Shown here: one piece after another, positions 1-7,469 of the stretch
Layout of the letters: every line of letters begins with the position of its first letter
Numbering within the stretch: position 1 is the stretch's first letter
Source: an uncultured Bacilli bacterium
GTDB taxonomy: Bacteria > Bacillota_I > Bacilli_A > RF39 > UBA660
NCBI GenBank assembly: GCA_934153655.1
Contig: CAKPFH010000036.1
Location: 1 to 15,351, forward strand
DNA: 15,351 nucleotides
Direction: 5' to 3'
Program-made: the position numbers and the translations under genes
The notes under the pieces: model-generated
What the model was told of the DNA's origin: nothing
The model's input: only the letters and a program-made list of their open reading frames with translations
Database searches by the model: none

Positions 1-600
<600 letters not shown>

Positions 601-644
601 TTTATTTTATTTAATTTTAAATCAGTTTATTTCCTAGCTTAAAA

Positions 645-673
645 TTGACGTTTTGCTCAGTTTTCAAAGATCA
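645..673 (-). promoter_or_regulatory. rRNA leader box (boxA-like antitermination/processing motif)
   Basis: The minus strand reads TGATCTTTGAAAACTGAGCA followed by AAACGTCAA, about 45-70 nt upstream of the 16S 5' end. A TCTTTGAAAACTRA-CAAA block of this form is recurrent in Firmicutes rRNA leaders and spacers, where it includes the boxA-like element for antitermination and RNase processing. The motif is visible; its function is taken from family knowledge. Confidence 0.6.
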
Positions 674-699
674 TTATCTCAGCACCAAAGTGCATAAGT

Positions 700-728
700 A
701 ATATATCAAATTATCTTCATAAAGTCAA
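700..728 (-). promoter_or_regulatory. rrn promoter P1 (proximal)
   Basis: On the minus strand: -35 TTGACT (complement of 723-728), a spacer of exactly 17, and -10 TATATT (complement of 700-705). The start should fall near 693. There the transcript would begin with the small hairpin GCAC-UUUG-GUGC (complement of 682-693). T-runs at 732-738, 742-748 and 756-762 are A-tracts on the coding side, positioned like an UP element. Confidence 0.8.
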
Positions 729-842
729 TAGTTTTTTTAACTTTTTTTCAGACAATTTTTTTCATTGCTTGAATTTCAAACAACGTTTTTAATCATATCA
801 TAAAGTCATAAACAAGTCAATAGTTTTTTTTACTTTTTTTCA
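721..842. repeat. 30-bp direct repeat covering the -35/UP regions of P1 and P2
   Basis: Positions 721-750 and 813-842 match at 28 of 30 bases by eye. Each copy holds the complement of the -35 (AGTCAA), then TAG and two long T-runs. This suggests that the rrn promoters P1 and P2 arose by duplication of one module. P3 has the same geometry but a more diverged sequence. Confidence 0.7.
792..820 (-). promoter_or_regulatory. rrn promoter P2
   Basis: On the minus strand: -35 TTGACT (complement of 815-820), spacer of 17, -10 TATGAT (complement of 792-797). It points towards the 16S gene and lies 92 bp upstream of P1. Confidence 0.78.
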
Positions 843-914
843 ACTTTTTTTAACGACTTTTTTCAAAGATAAATTAAACATTTTTTGAAGCTCTTTTTTC
901 AAGCAACGCTATCT

Positions 915-943
915 AATATAACAAATACTTTTGCATTTGTCAA
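915..943 (-). promoter_or_regulatory. rrn promoter P3
   Basis: On the minus strand: a perfect -35 TTGACA (complement of 938-943), spacer of 17, and -10 TATATT (complement of 915-920). It is the best consensus match of the series and lies 123 bp upstream of P2. Confidence 0.78.
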
Positions 944-1042
944 CAACTTTTTTCAATTTTTTTCAACTTTTTTTCAGTCGCTTTTTTTATTCAAAATTTG
1001 ACCTTTTAAGAAAGAAGAAATCCATCTCTCAGTTGCCTAATT

Positions 1043-1071
1043 AATATATCAAATCATTAATCAAAATACAA
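1043..1071 (-). promoter_or_regulatory. Possible weak rrn promoter P4
   Basis: On the minus strand: TTGTAT (complement of 1066-1071), 17 bp, then TATATT (complement of 1043-1048). The -10 context TTTGATATATTA is the same as at P1, but the -35 is poor and no ordered A-tracts lie upstream. It may be a decayed copy or chance in AT-rich DNA. Confidence 0.3.
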
Positions 1072-1589
1072 TACGATTTACACTTATTTACACAAATTTA
1101 TATCTTTTTGTTTTTTTTCCTTATTTTCGCCTTTAAAAATTGCTTTTTGATATTAAATAAGCAACTATATTCAACATTTTGGTTCATGTTAATAGCAATA
1201 ATTGATAACAATTTATTAGACTTAAAAAAATTTAATAAATTTAGTATTGATGTTTGCTTATTTCTACTATATATATTTAATATATAAACATATATGCATA
1301 ATCATACATAACTTTGCCATTAAAAATAAAAAACAATACTTTCCTTATTTTTATACAAACATCTTCATCTCACTAAAATCATGAATATTCTAAAAACTAT
1401 TTCTTTTAAAATCAAGTTATCCTGATTAACCATACAAATATATTATATTAATTCTTTTTATTTAGTTTACTATTATTTTTCTATTAATTAATTTTCATAT
1501 AATTAATTACTTTATTTTATCTAATTAATCTGCTATTTAATATTTAATAAAATAATCATAGCTACAACTTTTAAAAATCAAATTAAAAA
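1072..1589. other. AT-rich intergenic region with no recognised feature
   Basis: About 520 bp of extremely AT-rich DNA lies between the rrn promoters and the 3' end of ntdP. I see no open frame of useful length, no ribosome binding site followed by a gene, no tRNA fold and no convincing repeat. Confidence 0.6.
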
Positions 1590-1613
1590 AAATTACCAAC
1601 TAATTAGTAATTT
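1583..1613 (-). terminator. Intrinsic terminator of ntdP, stop codon in the loop
   Basis: The minus strand reads AAATTAC (complement of 1607-1613), a 10-nt loop, GTAATTT (complement of 1590-1596), then further T residues. The ntdP stop codon TAG (complement of 1600-1602) sits inside the loop. The stem has only one G-C pair, so it is weak. Confidence 0.55.
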
Positions 1614-2142
1614 CTTTTTTAACTTTATTATAAATATTATAATAGTATTCAACAGAAGCTCTATCAAATGGAATCTTCTTTTCCCGAACTAAATTGATTA
1701 ATTCGGTAAGCTGTTCTTTTAATATTTCATCAATTTCTTTTGGATAATTCATTTTAGCTTTATGATACTTATATTCTCCCCGATCTAAAACTTTAAAAGC
1801 TCCATCTGGGAAAACCCTTAAGTCTAAGTCGTAATCAATATACTTTATAGCACCATCTTCTATTATAAAGGGGGATGCCATATTACAATAATAATAAATA
1901 CCATCATTTTTTAATTGACCAATAATGTTATACCATTTCTTTTTATAAAAGAACAAAATAGAAGGCTCTTTAGTACGCCAACTTCTACCATCAGATTCTA
2001 ATACTTTTGTCTTATCGTTCCCGAATACTAAATAATCATCACATTCATCAAGAAGAACAGCCTCATCCCAAGCTCGATGAATATTACCATTATGTTTATA
2101 ACTATGTATAATAAACCTCTCATACTTTTTGTATTCGAACAT
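1600..2142 (-). CDS. ntdP: Nucleoside tri-/diphosphate phosphatase, DUF402 family (NtdP)
   Basis: A 180-residue protein matching the DUF402 family of Bacillus YgaC and Staphylococcus NtdP, cytosolic metal-dependent enzymes that hydrolyse nucleoside tri- and diphosphates. Family blocks in order: SYKHNGNIHRAW (14-25), ESDGRSWRTKEP (49-60), YYYCNMASPF (83-92), YIDYDLDLRVFPDG (101-114) and D..EY (120-124), with MNYP at 131. The acidic residues of YIDYDLD and the later D..EY are the expected metal-binding side. Length is normal for the family (about 175-180). The ATG is set by GGAG seven bases upstream. It is probably monocistronic, with its own promoter and terminator. Family assignment is firm; exact substrate preference is inferred from homologues. 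Confidence 0.9.
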   Translation of the reverse strand: MFEYKKYERFIIHSYKHNGNIHRAWDEAVLLDECDDYLVFGNDKTKVLESDGRSWRTKEPSILFFYKKKWYNIIGQLKNDGIYYYCNMASPFIIEDGAIKYIDYDLDLRVFPDGAFKVLDRGEYKYHKAKMNYPKEIDEILKEQLTELINLVREKKIPFDRASVEYYYNIYNKVKKEITN

Positions 2143-2159
2143 AATCCATCTCCAAAATC

Positions 2160-2188
2160 ATTATACAATATTTTCTTTAAGAAAACAA
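2160..2188 (-). promoter_or_regulatory. Promoter of ntdP
   Basis: On the minus strand: perfect -10 TATAAT (complement of 2160-2165), 17-bp spacer, weak -35 TTGTTT (complement of 2183-2188). The predicted start near 2153 falls on the GGAG ribosome site, which would leave a leader of only about 11 nt. Confidence 0.5.
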
Positions 2189-2255
2189 GAAATAGTAACA
2201 ACCAATTTTTTAATAAATATTTTTTTAAACTCAAATTACTATTTTAATTTTATAT

Positions 2256-2300
2256 ATTATAAAAATTAGTTCCCTTAACTAATCTTAAAGGAACTAATTT
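2256..2300 (-). terminator. Intrinsic terminator of the SASP gene
   Basis: Perfect 11-bp inverted repeat: AAATTAGTTCC (2263-2273) against GGAACTAATTT (2290-2300), with a 16-nt loop. On the minus strand the stem runs into a T-rich tail (complement of 2256-2265). It lies 17 bp beyond the stop codon of the spore protein gene. Confidence 0.75.
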
Positions 2301-2317
2301 CTTATTTATGGTTTAAA

Positions 2318-2536
2318 TTAATAGTTTTGGTTAGTATTATAACTTCCACTAATATGGTTTAATCCATTTTGTACTAATCTTTTAGTAATTTCTCCACCTA
2401 CAGATCCATTAGCACGAGATGTAGTATCTGGTCCTAAATTAACACCAAATTCGCTAGCTATTTCATATTTCATTTTATCGATAGCTTGTTTAGCACCTGG
2501 AACTCTCATCTTTAAAGCATCTTTATTTGAGTTCAT
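2318..2536 (-). CDS. sspA: Alpha/beta-type small acid-soluble spore protein
   Basis: A 72-residue protein with both hallmark blocks of alpha/beta SASPs: EIASEFGVNLG (25-35), containing the expected germination protease (GPR) cut after the Glu of E-I-A, and TSRANGSVGGEITKRLV (39-55), the DNA-binding segment. These proteins coat DNA in the forespore and are degraded on germination. Length is typical. The ATG follows an excellent GGAGGTG site seven bases upstream. It sits next to thiI as I recall for sspA in Bacillus subtilis, which is the reason for the symbol. It is monocistronic, with a SigG-like promoter and its own terminator. Presence of the gene implies a sporulation history but does not prove that the strain sporulates. 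Confidence 0.93.
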   Translation of the reverse strand: MNSNKDALKMRVPGAKQAIDKMKYEIASEFGVNLGPDTTSRANGSVGGEITKRLVQNGLNHISGSYNTNQNY

Positions 2537-2555
2537 TGTTTCACCTCCACACTAA

Positions 2556-2584
2556 TAGATTGCTACAAATTACTCTTTTTATAC
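2556..2584 (-). promoter_or_regulatory. SigG-like (forespore) promoter of the SASP gene
   Basis: On the minus strand: GTATA (complement of 2580-2584), matching the SigF/SigG -35 GyATr. After 17 bp comes CAATCTA (complement of 2556-2562), which differs from the SigG -10 CAtnmTA at one base. No good housekeeping TTGACA/TATAAT pair is seen here. The start near 2549 would again sit directly at the ribosome site. Confidence 0.5.
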
Positions 2585-2613
2585 AATTTATTAACTGGTA
2601 AATTTTTCCTATT

Positions 2614-2654
2614 TTTTAAAAAATATTCTCATTAATAATTAATAAGAATATTTT
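2614..2654 (-). terminator. Intrinsic terminator of thiI
   Basis: Inverted repeat AAAATATTCT (2620-2629) with AGAATATTTT (2645-2654), extended inwards by ATTAAT pairing after one mismatch. On the minus strand it is followed by a run of T (complement of 2613-2623). It starts three bases after the thiI stop codon. Confidence 0.6.
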
Positions 2655-2657
2655 AAA

Positions 2658-3857
2658 TTATAATATATCATCATATTTATTTTTATCCATATCTGGAGTA
2701 ATAGTAATTATATTTAAATTAGCAAGTATTTCATCTATCATTTCTTCATAATTAAAAGTACTTTCCATTTTAATACATTCTGATAAAACTGGATTTATAA
2801 CCGGATGACGTGGTACAAAGATAGTACAACAATCTTCATATGGTAAAATACTTATATCATATGTATCAATTTTTTTACTTATATCAATTATTTCTAATTT
2901 ATCAAGACAAGCAACTGGACGAATAACTGGAATATTTGTAACATTATTTATAACAGACATACTAGTTAATGTTTGACTAGCAACTTGTCCTACTGATTCT
3001 CCATTAATAATAGCTAAACTTTTAAAACGTAAGGTAAGTTTTTCCATAATACGATACATCATTCTGCGCATAATAGTAATAGAGTAATTCTCTGAAACAT
3101 TTTTATAAATATTTTCTTGAAGTTTGGTAAAAGGAACAATTATTAAACGCATTTCTCCACCATATATACTTAACTTTTTAGAAAGTTCAATAACCTTGTT
3201 TCTAGCTTCAAGAGAAGTATGGGGAATTGCTTCAAAATATACTAAATCTAATTTAATTCCTCTTTTAAGAGCCAAATACCCAGCAACTGGAGAATCAATT
3301 CCTCCTGATAACATCAACATAGCATGTCCAAGTGTTCCAACAGGATAACCACCAATACCTTTATATTCATTTAAATAAACATATGAATAATTCTCTCTAA
3401 TTTCAACATGAAAAGTTAAAGATGGATTATGTACATCTACCTTAAAATTTTTATAATTTTTTAAAATGAAACTTCCAAATTCATCATTACATTCCATAGA
3501 ATTCATTAAAAATTTTTTATAACTTCTTTTGGTTTCAACCTTAAAAGTATATTTTTTATCTTTATCTAAATCATTTATGATTTCGCTAATAGTACTTTTA
3601 ATACTATCTAAATTAGTTAAAGTCTTATAAGCAATTGAATATGCATGAATACCAAATACCTCCCCTATTCTTTTAATTACTAACTCTTCATCTAAACTTT
3701 CATATTCTATATACATTCTTGATATATCTTTAGAAATTATAACATTTAAATCTTTACATTTTTTTATAATATTATTATATAAAGTATTAATAAAAAACTT
3801 TCTATTACTTTTTTTAGTTGTTAATTCACCATACTTTATTAAAATTATTCTATTCAT
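2658..3857 (-). CDS. thiI: tRNA 4-thiouridine synthetase / sulfurtransferase ThiI (no rhodanese domain)
   Basis: A 399-residue ThiI. An N-terminal ferredoxin-like and THUMP region (about 1-170) is followed by the adenylating PP-loop domain. Visible motifs are SGGIDSP (184-190, ATP pyrophosphatase loop), GESVGQVASQT (286-296), RP...DK.EII (313-324) and PYEDCCTIF (339-347), whose cysteine pair is conserved. The protein ends without the rhodanese domain of E. coli ThiI, as in B. subtilis, where sulfur is handed over directly by the adjacent desulfurase. It acts in the cytosol, activating U8 of tRNA for thiolation. The start is fixed by AGGGG upstream; only five bases separate it from nifZ, so the two are surely co-transcribed. 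A thiamine role is possible but unsupported here. Confidence 0.95.
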   Translation of the reverse strand: MNRIILIKYGELTTKKSNRKFFINTLYNNIIKKCKDLNVIISKDISRMYIEYESLDEELVIKRIGEVFGIHAYSIAYKTLTNLDSIKSTISEIINDLDKDKKYTFKVETKRSYKKFLMNSMECNDEFGSFILKNYKNFKVDVHNPSLTFHVEIRENYSYVYLNEYKGIGGYPVGTLGHAMLMLSGGIDSPVAGYLALKRGIKLDLVYFEAIPHTSLEARNKVIELSKKLSIYGGEMRLIIVPFTKLQENIYKNVSENYSITIMRRMMYRIMEKLTLRFKSLAIINGESVGQVASQTLTSMSVINNVTNIPVIRPVACLDKLEIIDISKKIDTYDISILPYEDCCTIFVPRHPVINPVLSECIKMESTFNYEEMIDEILANLNIITITPDMDKNKYDDIL

Positions 3858-3862
3858 CTTTA

Positions 3863-4996
3863 TTATTCCCCTTTCTTAAATCTTAATTCATTTATTTTTT
3901 CTTTAAATACAGTTAAAAAATAATCTATTTCTTCTTTTGTAGTTAAATAAGATAAACTAATTCTTATACTACTTCTAGCTAGATCTTTATTTTTAGTAAA
4001 TTCTAAAACACTTAAAGATAAACTAGTATCATCACTACAAGCGGTTTTAGTTGAAATATAAATATCTTTACTAGCTAAAGCATGTAGCATAGTTTCAGGT
4101 TTTATTCCTAAAACACTTAAATTAATAATATGATAAACACAATTATTATTACTATTTATTATAACTCCATCTATTTCTTGTAATTTATCTTTTAAATATT
4201 CATTTAATTCTTTTACATGATTATATTTTTCATTAAAATCAGTTAAAACAAGTCTTAAAGCTTTAGCTAAACTTGCATATAAAGCAACACAAGGTGTTCC
4301 ACTTCTATATATTGTTTGACTTTTTCCCCCATGAATAAGAGGTGTTAATTCAATACCTCTTTTTTTAACTAGACATCCTACTCCATCTAAACCATATATT
4401 TTATGACCTGAAAAGGAATATAAATCAACACTATCTAAATTAACTTTAATTTTACCAACAGCTTGAGTTCCATCAACATGAAAAATAACTTTTTTATACT
4501 CTTTTAAAATTTTTCCAATTAAATCTATATCTTGAATTATTCCAATCTCTGAGTTTACTTGACTTATACTAACTAAAATAGTATCATCCCTAATTTTCTT
4601 TTTTAAATCATTTATATCTATTTTTCCATCTGGTAATATTTCCAAATAATCAATTTTATAGCCAAGAGTTTCTAAATAATTTAAAGTATTTAAAACACTT
4701 GAATGTTCTAGTTTTGTACTTATTATATGTTTACCACGATTTTTATATTTAAAAGCAATTCCTTTTAAAGCTAAGTTATTAGCTTCACTTGCTCCACTTG
4801 TTAAAATTATTTCATCTTCAAATACATTTAATAAATCAGCTATTTGTTTAACTGATGATTTCATTAAATCTCGACTTTTAAGACCTAAATCATGTAAAGA
4901 ATTAGCATTACCAGGAAATTCTTTACTAACTTTGGTAAAAGTATTTAAAACATCATCATTAACTAAAGTAGTAGCACTATAATCTAAATAAACCAT
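3863..4996 (-). CDS. nifZ: Cysteine desulfurase (NifS/IscS family), NifZ-like partner of ThiI
   Basis: A 377-residue class-V PLP aminotransferase fold. YLDYSATT opens the protein, EHSS (97-100), HVDGTQAV (173-180) and SGHKIYG (196-202) follow, with Lys199 as the PLP Schiff-base residue. TKTACSDDTSLSLSV carries the catalytic Cys320 that receives the persulfide from L-cysteine. Length is normal for the family. It is the first gene of a two-gene operon with thiI, as for NifZ-ThiI of B. subtilis, so its main client is likely tRNA thiolation rather than general Fe-S assembly; no iscU or suf genes are near. The start ATG follows AGAGGTG at good spacing. Confidence 0.93.
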   Translation of the reverse strand: MVYLDYSATTLVNDDVLNTFTKVSKEFPGNANSLHDLGLKSRDLMKSSVKQIADLLNVFEDEIILTSGASEANNLALKGIAFKYKNRGKHIISTKLEHSSVLNTLNYLETLGYKIDYLEILPDGKIDINDLKKKIRDDTILVSISQVNSEIGIIQDIDLIGKILKEYKKVIFHVDGTQAVGKIKVNLDSVDLYSFSGHKIYGLDGVGCLVKKRGIELTPLIHGGKSQTIYRSGTPCVALYASLAKALRLVLTDFNEKYNHVKELNEYLKDKLQEIDGVIINSNNNCVYHIINLSVLGIKPETMLHALASKDIYISTKTACSDDTSLSLSVLEFTKNKDLARSSIRISLSYLTTKEEIDYFLTVFKEKINELRFKKGE

Positions 4997-5020
4997 AAAA
5001 CACCTCTTTTTACTTCCAAA

Positions 5021-5049
5021 ATAATACCAAATTAATTAAAAATAATCAA
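5021..5049 (-). promoter_or_regulatory. Promoter of nifZ-thiI
   Basis: On the minus strand: -35 TTGATT (complement of 5044-5049), spacer of 17, -10 TATTAT (complement of 5021-5026) preceded by TGG, an extended -10. It leaves a leader of about 18 nt. Confidence 0.6.
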
Positions 5050-5055
5050 GTATTT

Positions 5056-5081
5056 AAAAAAAGAATTGTAAAAACAACTCT
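5056..5081 (-). terminator. Intrinsic terminator of ezrA
   Basis: The minus strand reads AGAGTTGT (complement of 5074-5081), a 4-nt loop, ACAATTCT (complement of 5062-5069), then a run of seven T. The last base of the ezrA TAA stop is the first base of the stem. Confidence 0.8.
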
Positions 5082-6784
5082 TATATACTATTTATCTTAG
5101 TTTTAAAACCAGGTTCTAATTTATCTAATAAATCTAATACTAATTTTAATGATCCTTCATAATTACCTTTATAAAACATTACTTCAGCTTTATTTAAATT
5201 TTTCATAACATCACTTGAAGAACTACGATATCTATTAGCATAAACAATTAAATTTTCAGAAATATAAGCATTTTTTATAATATTTTTAGTAGTATTATAA
5301 AGTTTAAAAACTAAATCTCTAGCTGTATCAACTCTAGTATTTAAAGTTTTAATTACAATTGGTTTCTTAGCAAGTTCTTTAATTATTTCTAAAATAGCTT
5401 CATTGGCTTCACTTAATTCAACAAAGTAATTATTAGCAACAACTGGTATTTTAACACTTTGTATTTGTCTTTTACAAATCTTAAGTAGTTCTTGAACTTC
5501 TTCTAATTGATCTCTTGCTCTTTCTTCATCATCTTGCATACTACCTAAATTCTTTAAAGTTAAATCTAAATTATCTTCTAATAATTTTAAATTACCAGAT
5601 AATTCATTTAAATAAACATTTATTTTACCATAAGAAAATTCTTGTTTTTTAACTTTTCTAATCAAAGCTTTATATTCTTTTACTAAATCACTATAATTAA
5701 GACTAATAGTTTCTAAATCTTTTAAATCTTCATCATTTAAACCATACATTACTTTAATATCATCTAATTGTTTATAAATATCTCTTAAGGTATTTTTTAA
5801 ATTACTAAGTCTTTGATCAAATGAATAAGAAGAAGCATCAAAGTCTTTTTTATAAACTTTTTCTTTTTCTATATCTTTAAATAAAGAATCTAAAAATTCC
5901 AAAATAGTTTTTAATTCTATTAAACTATTATCAATATTTAATACTTTAGATCTATCTACAATATCATTTTCTATTTTTTCTATCTCTGCTAAGTTATAAT
6001 CAAGATTCATAAAAGTTAAAGTAAAGCCTTCTTCTTGAATACTAGTTCTTAATACTTCTAATTCTTTTATTCTTGATGGTATCAAATCATTTAATAAAAC
6101 TAAAATATCAGGAAGTTCTAAAATAATTGCTCCCATATGATCAATCATATTTTCAAGAGAACGTACTACTAATACAACTTCATTATATAAATTTTCATTT
6201 ATAACAATTTCAAAGTCTTGAAATCTTTTTTCAATATTTTCAAATTGCATATCTATAGTATCAGTTAATACACCATATAAATCTTTATTACTTTCGTATT
6301 CTCTGTTAATTATACGATATTTATTTTTTAATTTAACAATTAAACCACGATACTTATCTTCATATGATGTTAATTCTTTAAGTTCTTCTAAAATATGATT
6401 TATTAAATAACGATTTTTATATAATTCTAACTCAATTAAAGAATATTTATAATTAAAATCTTTTGGTTTTTCTTGAACAAGAAAATCTAATTCTAAAATC
6501 ATATCTTCAATTTTTTTAAAAGAATTAGTTTTTAAATCTTCATAAACTTTTTTATAATTATTTATTTTTTCTTCTAATTGTTCACCTTTTGTTAAACTAG
6601 ATACTTTTTCTATTTCTGATAATAATGGTAACGACAATACATCATTTTTAATTACATCTAAATTATTTATTTTCTTTCGCATCATTTTCTTTTTATTTTT
6701 ATTTAATATGATAACTATAACTACTATTATTATTATCAATAATATACATGATGATATAATAATTAATTTTTTTGCATCATCCAT
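5081..6784 (-). CDS. ezrA: Septation ring formation regulator EzrA
   Basis: A 567-residue protein (B. subtilis EzrA is 562). It has one N-terminal membrane helix (about 7-27, nearly all Ile, Val and Leu), a basic stop-transfer patch (NKNKKKMMRKK), then a long, largely helical spectrin-like coiled-coil cytoplasmic region. The C-terminal block NRYRSSSSDV (517-526), followed by LNKAEVMFYKGNYEGSLKL and EPG, is the conserved QNR-type region needed for midcell localisation. EzrA sits at the septum, binds FtsZ, keeps extra Z-rings from forming and links division to wall synthesis. The start is supported by AAGGAG upstream. It is a single-gene unit with its own promoter and terminator. Its position upstream of nifZ-thiI resembles B. 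subtilis. Confidence 0.95.
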   Translation of the reverse strand: MDDAKKLIIISSCILLIIIIVVIVIILNKNKKKMMRKKINNLDVIKNDVLSLPLLSEIEKVSSLTKGEQLEEKINNYKKVYEDLKTNSFKKIEDMILELDFLVQEKPKDFNYKYSLIELELYKNRYLINHILEELKELTSYEDKYRGLIVKLKNKYRIINREYESNKDLYGVLTDTIDMQFENIEKRFQDFEIVINENLYNEVVLVVRSLENMIDHMGAIILELPDILVLLNDLIPSRIKELEVLRTSIQEEGFTLTFMNLDYNLAEIEKIENDIVDRSKVLNIDNSLIELKTILEFLDSLFKDIEKEKVYKKDFDASSYSFDQRLSNLKNTLRDIYKQLDDIKVMYGLNDEDLKDLETISLNYSDLVKEYKALIRKVKKQEFSYGKINVYLNELSGNLKLLEDNLDLTLKNLGSMQDDEERARDQLEEVQELLKICKRQIQSVKIPVVANNYFVELSEANEAILEIIKELAKKPIVIKTLNTRVDTARDLVFKLYNTTKNIIKNAYISENLIVYANRYRSSSSDVMKNLNKAEVMFYKGNYEGSLKLVLDLLDKLEPGFKTKINSI

Positions 6785-6814
6785 AATAACTCCTTTTTAG
6801 CCTAACACCCCATC

Positions 6815-6827
6815 ATGATAATATCAT
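6815..6827. promoter_or_regulatory. Palindrome over the ezrA promoter start region
   Basis: ATGATA-A-TATCAT: perfect 6-bp arms around a single A, overlapping the -10 and the likely start of ezrA transcription. It could be an operator; in such AT-rich DNA it could also be chance. Confidence 0.25.
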
Positions 6828-6831
6828 ACCA
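6823..6831 (-). promoter_or_regulatory. Extended -10 promoter of ezrA
   Basis: The minus strand reads TGGTATGAT (complement of 6823-6831), an extended -10 element. No good -35 lies at the right distance. The leader would be about 32 nt and includes the AAGGAG site. Confidence 0.45.
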
Positions 6832-6890
6832 TAAAGTTTAAAAAAATTATAGTAATAATTTATATTTTTTTCGAATATTATTATTTAAAC

Positions 6891-6918
6891 TTGACAAATA
6901 TTAAAAACATAGTAGAAT
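6891..6918 (+). promoter_or_regulatory. Promoter of the small plus-strand gene at 6976
   Basis: Perfect -35 TTGACA (6891-6896), 16-bp spacer, -10 TAGAAT (6913-6918). It gives a leader of about 50 nt with the AAAGGA ribosome site at its end. It is divergent from ezrA. Confidence 0.65.
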
Positions 6919-6975
6919 ACTTACCACGCGAAATAATTTTTTTATTTAGCTAAAAGATTAGAAAGGATGAAAAAT

Positions 6976-7452
6976 ATGAGTAATAATAATATTAAATATT
7001 ATGATTTTCTAGCTTTATATAATATGTTAATTCATAATTTAAGTAAAAAGAATAGTTTTTATCAAATATGTATTTATTATTTAGATGATAATTTTAACAT
7101 AGAAATAAAAGATAAAGAAACTAATACTATTTATTTTAAAGATAATTTTGATTCTTCTTATGAAGAGTATAATTATTTAACTTCTCTTTTAGGATATGAA
7201 TTTATTAGTAATCATAATATTTATTTACCTACATTTGAACCAATTAGAAGAGAAGATTTAAGATATTTCTTTGGCAATAAAACTTTTAAAGAATTAAATT
7301 ATGATTTAGCTAAAGTACATGTTTTAAGAAATAGTAAATTTGAACTTAAATTATATTATTTTGAAGGATTAAATAAAATAAGCTTTGATATGCAAGAAAA
7401 GGCTTTAGAAAAATTAAATAATCCTGATAATGAAAAAATATATAGAAAATAA
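6976..7452 (+). CDS. Small soluble protein of unknown function
   Basis: A 158-residue protein that I do not recognise. An ATG at 6967 would extend it by three residues, but it lies directly against the GAAAGGA ribosome site. The ATG at 6976 has proper spacing (about eight bases) and is preferred. No signal peptide, membrane segment or known catalytic motif is visible. The composition is rich in Asn, Tyr, Phe, Lys and Glu, and the predicted pattern is mixed alpha/beta: a helical start (YYDFLALYNMLIHNL), then short beta-like stretches (QICIYYLDD, FELKLYYFEG) and a C-terminal helix. It has its own promoter and terminator, diverges from ezrA and converges on ispE, so neighbours give no functional hint. 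Codon use looks like the rest of the window. It is a real gene by its signals; the function is unknown. Confidence 0.75.
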   Translation: MSNNNIKYYDFLALYNMLIHNLSKKNSFYQICIYYLDDNFNIEIKDKETNTIYFKDNFDSSYEEYNYLTSLLGYEFISNHNIYLPTFEPIRREDLRYFFGNKTFKELNYDLAKVHVLRNSKFELKLYYFEGLNKISFDMQEKALEKLNNPDNEKIYRK

Positions 7453-7469
7453 AACTCTATATATTTTTT
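7433..7469. terminator. Bidirectional terminator between the small gene and ispE
   Basis: Perfect 13-bp inverted repeat: AAAAAATATATAG (7433-7445) and CTATATATTTTTT (7457-7469), with an 11-nt loop. Reading right it ends in eight T; reading left it ends in six. The plus-strand stop codon (7450-7452) lies in the loop. The ispE stop codon abuts the other side of the stem at 7470. Confidence 0.75.

Larger units (their letters stand above)
732..988 (-). promoter_or_regulatory. Phased A-tracts behind each rrn promoter (UP-element-like)
   Basis: Each of the three strong promoters is followed, starting 3-4 bases upstream of its -35, by a series of 6-8 bp T-runs (A-runs on the transcribed strand). 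P1 has runs centred near 735, 745 and 759; P2 near 827, 837, 848 and 860; P3 near 950, 960, 971 and 985. Steps of about 9.5-14 bp are close to helical phasing, as expected for curved DNA or a contact site for the RNA polymerase alpha subunit. The runs are seen directly; the UP-element role is inferred. Confidence 0.6.

Noticed and set aside
1072..1589. Possible hidden gene or mobile element in the AT-rich gap
   Set aside because: No frame, terminal repeats, transposase fragment or structured RNA could be found by eye. Many short palindromes are expected by chance at this base composition.
2028..2234. Open frame of 68 codons on the minus strand overlapping the start of ntdP
   Set aside because: It overlaps the ntdP start in another frame, has no ribosome site and reads as a hydrophobic low-complexity stretch typical of AT-rich DNA.
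3124..3348. Plus-strand open frame of 74 codons
   Set aside because: Antisense shadow of thiI, without a ribosome site or recognisable product.
6967..6975. Earlier ATG of the small plus-strand gene
   Set aside because: It overlaps the GAAAGGA ribosome site itself; the ATG at 6976 has normal spacing.
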